Origin: an uncultured Lentisphaerota bacterium
Lineage (GTDB): Bacteria > Verrucomicrobiota > Lentisphaeria > Victivallales > GWF2-50-93
Direction of reading: 5' to 3'
Length of the DNA: 32,824 nucleotides
Assembly (NCBI GenBank): GCA_903872565.1
Contig: CAIQLG010000303.1
Location: forward strand, 1 to 32,824
The notes under the pieces are model-generated. The model saw nothing but the letters and a program-made list of their open reading frames with translations, searched no databases and was not told the origin of the DNA. Position numbers and translations under genes: made by a program. Shown piece by piece: positions 1 through 7,761 of the stretch (position 1 is its first letter; every line of letters starts with the position of its first letter).

Positions 1-44
1 CTTATCATCAAGAATGAACTATTGCAAATCAATAATATAAAAAA

Positions 45-95
45 ATAGGTGTGACCCCGATGCCCTTAAACTATAGGTGTGATCCCGATGCCCTT
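45..95. repeat. Two tandem copies of a 23-bp direct repeat
   Basis: A 23-base unit (ATAGGTGTGACCCCGATGCC plus CTT) occurs at 45-67 and again at 73-95 with one C/T difference and a 5-base spacer. It lies in a gene-free stretch (1-371) ahead of the DUF4380 gene. It may be the edge of a longer array cut by the window or a remnant of a mobile element end; the sequence does not decide. Confidence 0.8.
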
Positions 96-103
96 CGTTT
101 TTC

Positions 104-130
104 CCCGCTAAGCACGCAAAAAACGCGAAA
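104..130 (+). repeat. Dispersed CCCGC element, copy 1
   Basis: CCCGCTAAGCACGCAAAAAA followed by CGCGAAA. It matches the other intergenic copies with a few substitutions. Confidence 0.5.
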
Positions 131-371
131 ATACAATCCCTTAATATCTTTATATCTGGTTTCGCCACTAAAGTATTCAACAATATAACTTTTAAAATTA
201 TTTGTCAAACATAAAACAGTTAAATTTCAGATAAAATATGTCAGGGTTATGTTTTCAATTATTTTTAACATCGGAAGTTCCAGATCATGGATTGATTTTC
301 CCGTTTCCCATGTTATTCATAATGTTGCATTATTTCAAGTCGCTCACAATCAATCAGGGGAGAAAATTAAT

Positions 372-1247
372 ATGAAGAAAACAAGTTTCAAGGGATGGAA
401 AAATTGTGTCGAACTAAACAGCGGAGACTTCAAAATCGTAGTCACTACTGAAGTCGGACCACGCATCATTGGCGGGTTCGTCGGAAAAAGTGAAAACATC
501 TTCTACGTGGATCCCGCCAATGCCGGTAAAAAAGGCGGAAGCGAATGGACGCTCTACGGCGGACACAGGCTATGGCATTCCCCCGAGGCCAAACCCAGAA
601 GCTACTGCCCCGACAACGGCCCGGTACAAGTAAAAGAGAAAAAGGACGGCATGGAATTCACCGCAGGAGTAGAACCAACTACAGGCATTTACAAGAGCAT
701 GACGATAAAACCCCTCGGGAAAAGAAAATTCAGTGTCTCCCACATGCTGAGGAACGAAAATCCATGGCCAGTCGAACTCGCCGCCTGGGCTCTCTCCGTG
801 ATGGCACCCGGTGGAACCGCCGTCATACCAGTCCCGCAGGGCGACAGAAAAGCGCTTCTCCCTAACTGCTATATGACCGTGTGGCCGTACACAGACCTCG
901 GCGATTCCAGGCTCTCATTCGGAAGAAAACTCATTCTTCTTAGACAGGATCCGAATGCCAAGGAAGCGTCGAAGATCGGGCTCAACTGCGAGGATGGCTG
1001 GATAGCATACGCGAACAACGGCGTCGCACTCGTCAAGAGATTCGAACACATGGTTGACGCGGAATATCCCGACAACGGATGCAGCATCGAATCATATTCC
1101 TGCAGTTTCATGCTCGAGATAGAGACGCTTGGCCCGCTATACCTGCTCGAACCCGGTACTGAACTCGTACACGAGGAAGTATGGGAAGGTGTGACGGGAA
1201 TCGGAAAAATTGATACCGAAAAGGATGCAGCGAAGTATTTCAGATGA
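372..1247 (+). CDS. DUF4380 family protein, galactose-mutarotase-like fold
   Basis: The track ORF begins at 249, but the ATG at 372 is preceded by GGGGAG at good spacing and opens a natural N-terminus (MKKTSFKGW), so I use it (291 aa). The motif LYGGHRLWHSPE near residue 60 and the repeated beta-rich pattern (VVTTEVGPRIIGG early, EVWEG late) fit DUF4380, a beta-sandwich family related to aldose 1-epimerases. The substrate is unknown. There is no signal peptide, so it is probably cytosolic. Its stop overlaps the trpE start (ATGA), which suggests co-translation with trpE and the oxidoreductase downstream, though no metabolic link is obvious. The family call is from recognised motifs; the catalytic role is not established. 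Confidence 0.75.
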   Translation: MKKTSFKGWKNCVELNSGDFKIVVTTEVGPRIIGGFVGKSENIFYVDPANAGKKGGSEWTLYGGHRLWHSPEAKPRSYCPDNGPVQVKEKKDGMEFTAGVEPTTGIYKSMTIKPLGKRKFSVSHMLRNENPWPVELAAWALSVMAPGGTAVIPVPQGDRKALLPNCYMTVWPYTDLGDSRLSFGRKLILLRQDPNAKEASKIGLNCEDGWIAYANNGVALVKRFEHMVDAEYPDNGCSIESYSCSFMLEIETLGPLYLLEPGTELVHEEVWEGVTGIGKIDTEKDAAKYFR

Positions 1248-2749
1248 TGAACCCGGATCTTGCAACATTTAAAAAATTGGCCTCGAAAGGCAATCTCATC
1301 CCCGTTTCCAAGGAGATAATTGCCGATACGGAAACACCCGTTTCGGCCTACCGGAAAATCGCATACGATGAGAAGGGAAAGCCATACCCCTACTCCTTCC
1401 TCCTCGAGAGCGTCGAGGGCGGCGAGAACATCGCAAGATATTCCTTCCTCGGAGTCAACCCGCTCTCGGTATTCATACAGAAGAACGGCAAGGGGCTCCT
1501 CCACGAAATCTCCGGCAAAAAAATGGAAGTCAAAGGTGCGGATGTCTTTGAAAAAATAAATACCTTGATGAAAAAATATCGCCCGGTTCCAGTACCGGGA
1601 CTGCCGCCCTTCTCCGGCGGAGCCGTAGGATATGTTTCCTATGACATCATAAGCGAAGTCGAAAAAACTGTTCCGCGCCCGGACATCACACCACTCAACG
1701 CTCCGGAAGCCGTCTTCATGATTACCGATACCATTCTCGTATTCGACAGAGTCAGGCATACCATAAAAATAATAGCTCTTGCACATCTCGATGACGGGAC
1801 AAAGCCCGAAGATGCCTACGCAGACGCCCTAGAAAAAATAGAAAATCTCGAAAAAAGCCTCATGAAGGCGATCTCGATGCCGCCGGTATGCCACGACAGC
1901 ACGACAAAGGATGTGAAATTCGATTCGAACAAAACGTTCGACGAGTTCTGCGACATTGTCAGACGGACGAAAAATTACATATATGACGGGGACATCATCC
2001 AGGCGGTATTGTCGCAGCGTTTCTCGGTAAAGACTGCCGTCTCGCCGCTTTCACTCCACAGGGCGCTTAGGATATTGAATCCATCCCCCTATATGTTTCT
2101 TCTCAACTGCGATAATTTCTCCATCGTCGGCGCGTCTCCCGAAGTCCACGCCAAATGCATTGATGGGGCAATCACCGTAAGACCCATCGCAGGAACAAGG
2201 AAGAGAGGCGCAAACCCCGCACAGGATGCCGATCTGGAGAAGGAGCTTCTCGCCGATCCGAAGGAGCGTGCCGAACATATCATGCTCGTTGATCTTGCGA
2301 GAAACGACATTGGCCGCGTCGCAGAACCTGGCTCCGTAAAAGTTGATCAGCTTATGACCATCGAGAAATACAGCCACGTGATGCATATCGTCTCAAATGT
2401 CACCGGCAAACTGAAGCCGGGACTCGACACTGATGCCGTGATGAGAGCCACATTTCCGGCTGGAACCCTGAGCGGCGCACCAAAAGTCCGGGCGATGCAG
2501 ATCATCAGCGATTTGGAAAAGGAATGCCGTGGCCCCTATGGTGGCGCAGTCGCATACTATTCCTTCTACGGAAATCTCGACTCCTGCATAACGATAAGGA
2601 CTGCCGTAGTCAAGGATGGCACTGCCTATGTCCAGGCAGGCGCCGGCATTGTCGCCGACTCAGTGCCTGAAACAGAATTCGAGGAGACCGTGAACAAGGC
2701 GAAGGGAATGATGAAGGCCCTCGCCCTCGCCGAAAATTTCGAGAAATAA
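1244..2749 (+). CDS. trpE: Anthranilate synthase component I
   Basis: Makes anthranilate from chorismate, the first committed step of tryptophan synthesis, using ammonia delivered by a TrpG partner. At 501 aa it has the usual length. The N-terminal LLES motif (residues 53-56) with a nearby Ser67 corresponds to the tryptophan feedback site. The chorismate-binding half shows PIAGTRKRG, DLARNDIGRV, FPAGTLSGAPKVRAM and QAGAGIVADS. This set separates it from PabB and isochorismate synthases, mainly through the LLES element. The start overlaps the previous stop by four bases; a second ATG three bases on is also possible. No trpG or other trp gene lies nearby, so the glutamine amidotransferase must be encoded elsewhere. 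Only one base separates it from the next gene. Confidence 0.93.
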   Translation: MMNPDLATFKKLASKGNLIPVSKEIIADTETPVSAYRKIAYDEKGKPYPYSFLLESVEGGENIARYSFLGVNPLSVFIQKNGKGLLHEISGKKMEVKGADVFEKINTLMKKYRPVPVPGLPPFSGGAVGYVSYDIISEVEKTVPRPDITPLNAPEAVFMITDTILVFDRVRHTIKIIALAHLDDGTKPEDAYADALEKIENLEKSLMKAISMPPVCHDSTTKDVKFDSNKTFDEFCDIVRRTKNYIYDGDIIQAVLSQRFSVKTAVSPLSLHRALRILNPSPYMFLLNCDNFSIVGASPEVHAKCIDGAITVRPIAGTRKRGANPAQDADLEKELLADPKERAEHIMLVDLARNDIGRVAEPGSVKVDQLMTIEKYSHVMHIVSNVTGKLKPGLDTDAVMRATFPAGTLSGAPKVRAMQIISDLEKECRGPYGGAVAYYSFYGNLDSCITIRTAVVKDGTAYVQAGAGIVADSVPETEFEETVNKAKGMMKALALAENFEK

Positions 2750-2750
2750 A

Positions 2751-4088
2751 ATGGATAAAACATACTGGAAATGCGTCGTCTGCTCCGCCGTTTTCGAGGG
2801 AACACTGCCCCCGGAAATATGCCCCGTATGCAAGGCAGGAAGAGAGGCCTTCATCCCATACACCCCTGAAGAAATCAATTTCAAAAATGACACGGACGAA
2901 AAAATCCTCATCATAGGATCCGGTGCAGCGGCAACATCCGCCGCGGAATCCGTCAGGAAGCGGAACGCGACAGCAAAGATAGACATCTTCACCTCCGAAA
3001 ACAAGCTCCCATACTTCCGCCCAATCCTCATCAGGGCATTGAACGAGAACATCAAGGACAAACAATATTATCTTCATCCTGCGCCATTCTATGCAAACAG
3101 GAAAATCGAAATTCACACCGGAAAAACTGCCTCTTCCATTGATCCGAGGGAAAGAACTGCGAATTTCGCGGACGGAGGAAAATACCCGTTCGACAAGATT
3201 CTTCTCGCCACCGGTGCGAAAAATTTTGCTCCGCCAATACCCGGCACCGATCTTCCCAGAGTGTTCACGCTGCGCGAAGCGGCAGATTTTGACAATCTCA
3301 AGACTTTCCTCGGCACTGAAAAGAATATCGTAATCATAGGCGGTGGAATTCTCGGTCTCGAGATCGCAGGAATATTAAACGAAATGAGACAGAAGATGAC
3401 TGTCGTCGAAGTATGCCCGAGAATACTTCCAAGACAGACAGATCCCGCCTCATCAAAGATCCTCGAAAAAATAATAACCGCTTCAGGGGTGAATCTGGTG
3501 AAAGGAGCTATCGTGTCCGAAATCGTCGGGAAAGACCATGTCGAGGGAGTCCGGCTCAACAGCGGCGAAATGATCAAATGCGACATGGTTATAATCTCCA
3601 CCGGAATCACGAGCAGAATGGAACTTGCGAAATTCGCAGACATCAAATGCGCCAGAGGAATCGTGGTGAACGAATTCATGCAAACATCAGCGGAATCAGT
3701 CTTCGCCGCAGGAGACTGCGCCGTCTTCGGAGACAAGATTGACGGCGTCTGGGAAACCGCCGCGGGACAGGGCAGAGTCGCAGGTGCGAACATCGCAGGA
3801 GACAAGACCTCTTATAAAGCGAAAATGTTCGGCACTCTTTTGAATGCATTCGGGACAAAACTCTTCTCGACAGGAGACTTCGGAACGATCCATTCCGCCG
3901 AAAAATACGAAGTGATTTCCACATCGGACAATGCATCAGGAACTTACAAAGCTTTCTATTTTCTTGGGGGAAAAGCCGTCGGTGGCATACTTCTCGGAGA
4001 TGCGATGCTGACCTGCCCCCTCATCGCCGCAATCGAAAACTCCTGGGACATCGCGGAATGCGCGAAAAACGGGATCAAAAGAAAATAA
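2751..4088 (+). CDS. FAD-dependent NAD(P)H oxidoreductase with N-terminal rubredoxin-type domain
   Basis: 445 aa. The first ~35 residues carry two CxxC knuckles (C8/C11 and C24/C27), a short rubredoxin-type iron site. An FAD-binding Rossmann motif (IIGSGAAATS, about 54-63) follows, then an NAD(P) motif (IIGGGILGLEIAG, about 195-207) and the second FAD contact SVFAAGDCAVF (about 317-326). The layout is that of the nitrite reductase/NADH:rubredoxin reductase flavoprotein family with the electron acceptor fused in front. It probably moves electrons from NAD(P)H to rubredoxin-dependent acceptors, for example in O2 or peroxide detoxification; the acceptor is not identifiable here. The start lies two bases after the trpE stop, so it is probably in the same transcript. 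Confidence 0.85.
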   Translation: MDKTYWKCVVCSAVFEGTLPPEICPVCKAGREAFIPYTPEEINFKNDTDEKILIIGSGAAATSAAESVRKRNATAKIDIFTSENKLPYFRPILIRALNENIKDKQYYLHPAPFYANRKIEIHTGKTASSIDPRERTANFADGGKYPFDKILLATGAKNFAPPIPGTDLPRVFTLREAADFDNLKTFLGTEKNIVIIGGGILGLEIAGILNEMRQKMTVVEVCPRILPRQTDPASSKILEKIITASGVNLVKGAIVSEIVGKDHVEGVRLNSGEMIKCDMVIISTGITSRMELAKFADIKCARGIVVNEFMQTSAESVFAAGDCAVFGDKIDGVWETAAGQGRVAGANIAGDKTSYKAKMFGTLLNAFGTKLFSTGDFGTIHSAEKYEVISTSDNASGTYKAFYFLGGKAVGGILLGDAMLTCPLIAAIENSWDIAECAKNGIKRK

Positions 4089-4118
4089 GCATCCGAGCCT
4101 TATGAGATAGGTTTAACC

Positions 4119-4534
4119 ATGAAATTTATTTATCGTAAGCTGTCAATTATATTATTATTTACATTTACTATTGCGATTGGGATATTTGTGGGCAATGGCT
4201 TTCCAAGAATTGGCATGAAAGCTTGACCCTTGATATCAATAAAACAGAGGATGATGATTACAGTGTAGTTATTTCAGTCAAAGGTGACGTTGGTTCTTGG
4301 ACCCTATTTCGAAAAGCGTCATTCAAAAATGGTCTCCTTGTTTTTGACAGGCCAATTATGGATTATGGAAGCAATGAAGCATATAGATATATGTATTTGT
4401 TAAGGGTCAACAATGCTCCTGCATTTCTGACTCACCCAATTGCAAAGTTAATTAAATTCGAGGAAAACCAACCTGTTCATGAGAAATCAGGCCTTGACTT
4501 ATTTCTTTTAAAACAGCCCTCTCCAAATCGCTAA
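4119..4534 (+). pseudogene. Small exported protein broken by a frameshift
   Basis: An ATG at 4119 opens a strong signal-peptide-like segment (KLSIILLFTFTIAIGIF) that stops at a TGA near 4226. The reading continues without a gap in the -1 frame as a hydrophilic ~100-residue domain (about 4205-4534), which the ORF track starts at a TTG inside the gene. Upstream of 4139 that frame is closed, so the body has no start of its own except the TTG. The simplest reading is a single-base deletion between about 4190 and 4222 in an ancestral ~135-aa secreted protein of unknown function. Sequencing error is the alternative. The base composition is more AT-rich than in the neighbouring genes. Confidence 0.6.
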
Positions 4535-4541
4535 CTGACAC

Positions 4542-4560
4542 CCCATTAACAGGATGGGTT
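4542..4560 (+). terminator. Weak hairpin with short T run
   Basis: CCCAT (4542-4546) pairs with ATGGG (4554-4558) across a 7-base loop and is followed by TTTG. It sits just after the frameshifted gene. The stem is only five pairs and the T run is short, so the call is tentative. Confidence 0.25.
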
Positions 4561-4738
4561 TGACTATTAAAATAACGTGAAAGAGCTGGGACTCATTTCC
4601 GACAATGACTTGGGATGCCAAGAAAAATAACAGTTACTGTTTTTCCCGTGTATTCTGTGGTTATAGAATTGTCTGTGGTGTAAGTTGCCATATGGTTTTC
4701 CAGTAAAATCAGGAAGAATATGCGTATCAGGCACAGTG

Positions 4739-5077
4739 TCACACGAAGTTGATTTTGACGTGTTTTCCGCAAGCTCCGGCATAGGCGGCGATCGTGAACA
4801 ATGAAAGATTCGCACCCCTTTCAATCCGCGCAAGACTAGCTTGAGAAGTATGGAGCCTTTCAGCAAGCTGGGACTGAGTAAGCCCCGCTCTTTTTCTCGC
4901 ATGGTAAAGTTTTTCAGCCACTTCAAGCGCAATCTTTGCCCTTTCTACAGACTCCCTGTTTTTCGTGTCAGCAAGAAATTTCTTTCGAGATTCAGACTGT
5001 TTCTCATATTCCTTGGCAAATCCGCCTTTAAGCCCTCTAAGTTCGTTAATCAGCGCAATGTCATATTTCTTTTTCAT
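4739..5077 (-). CDS. XRE/HigA-type helix-turn-helix protein, orphan antitoxin-like
   Basis: 112 aa. The C-terminal half (about 57-112) is a classic HTH_3 domain: LTQSQLAERLHTSQASLARIE followed by a short beta-type tail (KHVKINFV). A charged helical N-terminal half precedes it. This two-part layout is common in HigA-like antitoxins encoded beside RelE/HigB toxins. No RelE-like ORF lies on either side: downstream is a ~200-base non-coding stretch, and upstream is a divergent Phd-like gene. It may therefore be a solitary regulator or the survivor of a decayed toxin-antitoxin pair. An AT-rich near-palindrome (5087-5104) immediately before the start could be its operator. Confidence 0.75.
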   Translation of the reverse strand: MKKKYDIALINELRGLKGGFAKEYEKQSESRKKFLADTKNRESVERAKIALEVAEKLYHARKRAGLTQSQLAERLHTSQASLARIERGANLSLFTIAAYAGACGKHVKINFV

Positions 5078-5086
5078 AGGTCACAT

Positions 5087-5104
5087 TATATCATTAATAA
5101 TATA
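5087..5104. promoter_or_regulatory. AT-rich near-palindrome upstream of the HTH gene
   Basis: TATATCATTAATAATATA reads as its own reverse complement except for one mismatched pair. It overlaps a TATAAT-like hexamer (minus strand, 5085-5090) only a few bases from the ATG at 5077. Autorepression by the HTH protein is an inference. Confidence 0.35.
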
Positions 5105-5191
5105 TTACAAGCCCATTTTTTCACAAAGGTTTAATATATGCTGAAGGCGGCTAAGAGAAGGATTTTGACGAAAATATTTGCAATAAGAGAC

Positions 5192-5220
5192 TTGACTTAG
5201 TCACTTGACCAAGTTATAGT
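5192..5220 (+). promoter_or_regulatory. Promoter with embedded palindromes for the Phd-like gene
   Basis: TTGACT (5192-5197) and TATAGT (5215-5220) are separated by exactly 17 bases. Two small palindromes fill the promoter: TGACTTAGTCA (5193-5203) and ACTTGACCAAGT (5203-5214). This is the arrangement expected of an autoregulated antitoxin promoter. The hexamers and symmetry are visible; repressor binding is inferred. Confidence 0.6.
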
Positions 5221-5250
5221 AATAACGATTTGAAATCAGGAGATCAGACA

Positions 5251-5496
5251 ATGGATACGATGGTCATTTCGGAATTCAAGGCCAAGTGCATAGGGGTCAT
5301 GAAAAATATCAACAGAACGAAAAAACCTCTTACTATCACTCTGCGGGGAATACCAATCGTAAGAGTGGAACCGCTTAAAAATCAGACCGGGAAAAGAACT
5401 CTGGGAACCATGAAAGGCTCGGTGAAAGTAAAAGGCGACATTATTCCGAGACGGCATTATCCGGCGCTTCATCGTCATGGGACTCCACCATTTTAG
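5251..5496 (+). CDS. Phd/YefM-type antitoxin, C-terminus replaced, toxin absent
   Basis: The track starts at a TTG (5230), but ATG 5251 has AGGAG eight bases upstream, giving 81 aa. Residues 1-45 match the Phd/YefM fold: a short N-terminal strand and helix (ISEFKAKCIGVMKNI), then PLTITLRGIPIVRVEPL. A further LGTMKGSVKVKGDII segment is typical of the linker before the toxin-binding tail. After that, the reading runs into DNA that is the 3' end of the opposing degP gene and gives a Pro/His-rich stretch unlike any antitoxin tail. No PIN-domain or RelE toxin follows. It is probably a truncated relic whose DNA-binding half could still be functional. Confidence 0.65.
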   Translation: MDTMVISEFKAKCIGVMKNINRTKKPLTITLRGIPIVRVEPLKNQTGKRTLGTMKGSVKVKGDIIPRRHYPALHRHGTPPF

Positions 5497-6556
5497 GATA
5501 AACAGTCACATCCAGCTTTTTCCCTTCCCTTATGAGTTTAATGAGGACTTCAGAGCCCTGTTGTTTGCTGAATATCCTGCTCTGGAGCTCTTTCGGGGTT
5601 TTGACTTCCAGTCCGTCAACCGCGACAATTACATCTCCCGGCTCTATCCCTGCCTTGTCCGCGGGGTTCGCCAAAAAAACTTCTCTGACAAGAACTCCCG
5701 ATTCGGCATTGAAATATTTTTTCATCTCAGAATTCAGTTCCTCCATCGCAATTCCTATCCATGGCCGAACAACCTTTCCATTCTTCTCAAGCTGTCCTGC
5801 AACATCCTTTGCTATATTGCTCGGCACTGCAAAACCAAGGCCGATATTGCCTGTCGAATACCCATCGGTGAAAATGAAATCGTTAACACCTATCACATCG
5901 CCCTCAATATTGAGCAGAGGTCCGCCGCTGTTCCCCCTGTTTATCGAAGCATCCGTCTGAATATAATTTTCATAGGAGTTCAAGCCGACGGATCTTCCTG
6001 TCTGGCTTACTATTCCCACTGTCATAGTATAGTCGAAATTGTATGGTGCCCCGACAGCAATAGCCCAATCGCCAATGCGGACCTTTTCGGAATCTGCAAA
6101 CTCGAGGAACGGGACTTTGCCAGGCGGACCTATTTTAAGCAGGGCGAGATCCGTCCTTGGATCAGTTCCTATCAGTTCCCCCTTGTACTGTTCTCCATTT
6201 TTCATTTTCACCAGGATCTCATCATTCCCTCTCACCACATGATAGTTTGTGAGGACATATCCATCCTCAGACACGAAAAAACCAGATCCTTTTCCCTCTA
6301 TCACAGGTGCTTTGAAATCATGCGTCCCGCGCTGTTGCTGATAATATCTCATGAAGGGAGAACCCATCTGATCGAGCTCTTTTCTTGTCGTTATGACCAC
6401 GACAGCTGGAAATGTCTTTTCTGCGACTTTGTTGAAAGCTTTCTGAATGCCTTTGAGCCCATCCACGTCGTCCGAAGCCCGAATAGCGAAAGAAACACTT
6501 ATTGGTGCGATAAGAACCAATATCGCAATTATTTTTTTGATAAAATGTCTTTCCAT
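5441..6556 (-). CDS. DegP/HtrA-family periplasmic serine protease
   Basis: 371 aa. A signal peptide (KKIIAILVLIAPISVSFA, about 7-24) sends it to the envelope. The trypsin-like domain shows all three catalytic residues: His106 (LTNYHVV), Asp136 (PRTDLALLK) and Ser210 (GNSGGPLL). One PDZ domain (about 265-355, with AGIEPGDVIVAVDGLEV) follows, so it is closer in layout to DegS or short HtrA than to two-PDZ DegP. Expected role: degradation or folding control of damaged envelope proteins. GGAGGA at 6563-6568 supports the start. Its last ~56 bases overlap the converging Phd-like ORF. Confidence 0.92.
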   Translation of the reverse strand: MERHFIKKIIAILVLIAPISVSFAIRASDDVDGLKGIQKAFNKVAEKTFPAVVVITTRKELDQMGSPFMRYYQQQRGTHDFKAPVIEGKGSGFFVSEDGYVLTNYHVVRGNDEILVKMKNGEQYKGELIGTDPRTDLALLKIGPPGKVPFLEFADSEKVRIGDWAIAVGAPYNFDYTMTVGIVSQTGRSVGLNSYENYIQTDASINRGNSGGPLLNIEGDVIGVNDFIFTDGYSTGNIGLGFAVPSNIAKDVAGQLEKNGKVVRPWIGIAMEELNSEMKKYFNAESGVLVREVFLANPADKAGIEPGDVIVAVDGLEVKTPKELQSRIFSKQQGSEVLIKLIREGKKLDVTVYPKMVESHDDEAPDNAVSE

Positions 6557-6648
6557 AAAAATTCCTCCATTTGCTTAATACCCATTTAGACATCCGTAGA
6601 TGGAAAAAGTTCACTGATGGCGGGTGAAAAAATATTCACGGGCATTTT

Positions 6649-7638
6649 TCAGCATTTTTTCATCTGGCATTCAAGGGATCCGAATCGTTGCAGAAAATAC
6701 ATTTTCATAAGTCCCTTGCCCTTGACATCCAGGGGAGGTCTCTCAGTGAATATGTATTTGTCCTTCAGAAGACTATAGGAGTTTTCCGAGACATTTATCT
6801 TCATGGGTTCGGAGTTGGATTCCATCCGAGATGCCGTGTTGATGGTGTCGCCGAAGACATCGTAGATATATTTTTCCGTGCCTACCACGCCGCCCACCAC
6901 AGGCCCCGAATGGATTCCGGCCCGTATTTCCCATTTAAGCTGGGAAACGGCATTTTTCCCTTTCAGATATTCAATAATCTCGAATGCGGATTTCGCAATA
7001 TTTAATGCGTGATCCTTGTTGGGGACTGGCATTCCGCATACGCAGAGATAGGCATCTCCTATTGTCTTTATCCTCTCGCAACCATTTCTGGTGATTATCC
7101 TGTCGAAGGCGGTGAATATCTCGTTAAGTTCGCTGATAACCTCAGCCGCTCCCATTTCGCTTGACATTTTTGTGAAGCCCACGATGTCGGAAAAGAAGAC
7201 AGTAACATCCTTGAAAGACTCCGGAATTGTCTTTCCATTCTCCTTGAGTTCTTCGGCTATCCTCATAGGCAGGATGTTGAGGAGAAGTTTCTCCGAACGT
7301 TGTCTTTCTCTTTCTATGATTTCATTCTGCTCAAGCATTTTGAGGTTCGCATCGGCAAGCTTGAAGCTCTGCTCTTCCAGCTTCTCCTGCTGTTCGAAGA
7401 GTTTCATGTTCGCCTCGGCAAGTTTCTGCTTCTGCTCTTCGAGCATCTCGTTTTTCTCGAGCAGGCCTAGATTAGCTCCGCCCATATTGAAGCCTTGCTC
7501 TTCAAACTCTTTCCGAAGTTTTCCGATGCTGTTTTTTTTGCGCCATAACAAGAAAGCTAAAATTGCCGACAGGACAATGAATACAAGAGTTGCCAGCGCA
7601 AGAATTAAGACATATTCAATTTTCACGGCCAAGATCAT
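6649..7638 (-). CDS. Membrane-anchored class III adenylate cyclase
   Basis: 329 aa. One N-terminal TM helix (about 8-32) is followed by a long coiled coil (about 40-120) built of Glu/Gln/Leu-rich repeats, then the catalytic domain. Metal-binding aspartates lie in FFSDIVGFT (Asp151) and TIGDAY (Asp195). Lys191 and Asp260 (YDVFGD) are the pair that selects ATP over GTP, and Asn267 and Arg271 (NTASR) are the transition-state residues. So it should make cAMP as a dimer at the inner membrane. It has no separate sensor domain, so the signal may act through the TM and coiled coil. It lies 123 bases downstream of pilT and near a cNMP-binding gene, the likely effector. Confidence 0.9.
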   Translation of the reverse strand: MILAVKIEYVLILALATLVFIVLSAILAFLLWRKKNSIGKLRKEFEEQGFNMGGANLGLLEKNEMLEEQKQKLAEANMKLFEQQEKLEEQSFKLADANLKMLEQNEIIERERQRSEKLLLNILPMRIAEELKENGKTIPESFKDVTVFFSDIVGFTKMSSEMGAAEVISELNEIFTAFDRIITRNGCERIKTIGDAYLCVCGMPVPNKDHALNIAKSAFEIIEYLKGKNAVSQLKWEIRAGIHSGPVVGGVVGTEKYIYDVFGDTINTASRMESNSEPMKINVSENSYSLLKDKYIFTERPPLDVKGKGLMKMYFLQRFGSLECQMKKC

Positions 7639-7761
7639 TTTTACCTTTCCCTTTTAACCTCTCACAAAGCCGCTAGATCACAGAGTTTCCTGAAACATAA
7701 AATCAATTGAACATGTGCGTATGATTTCTTTGTGCCTCTGTGTGAGACATTTCCGGATTCA

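Larger units (their letters stand above)
1..371. other. Gene-free left edge
   Basis: No convincing coding sequence. It holds the 23-bp tandem repeat (45-95) and one copy of the dispersed CCCGC-type element (104-130). The remainder is AT-rich and may contain the promoter for the 372 gene, but no hexamer pair stands out. The ORF-track extension of the first gene into this stretch (249-371) is not supported by a ribosome binding site. Confidence 0.6.

Noticed and set aside
4577-4630. 17-codon plus-strand ORF after the frameshifted gene
   Set aside because: GTG start, no ribosome binding site, no recognisable content.
5477-6589. 370-aa plus-strand ORF
   Set aside because: It is antisense to the degP-type gene, which has signal peptide, catalytic triad and ribosome binding site.
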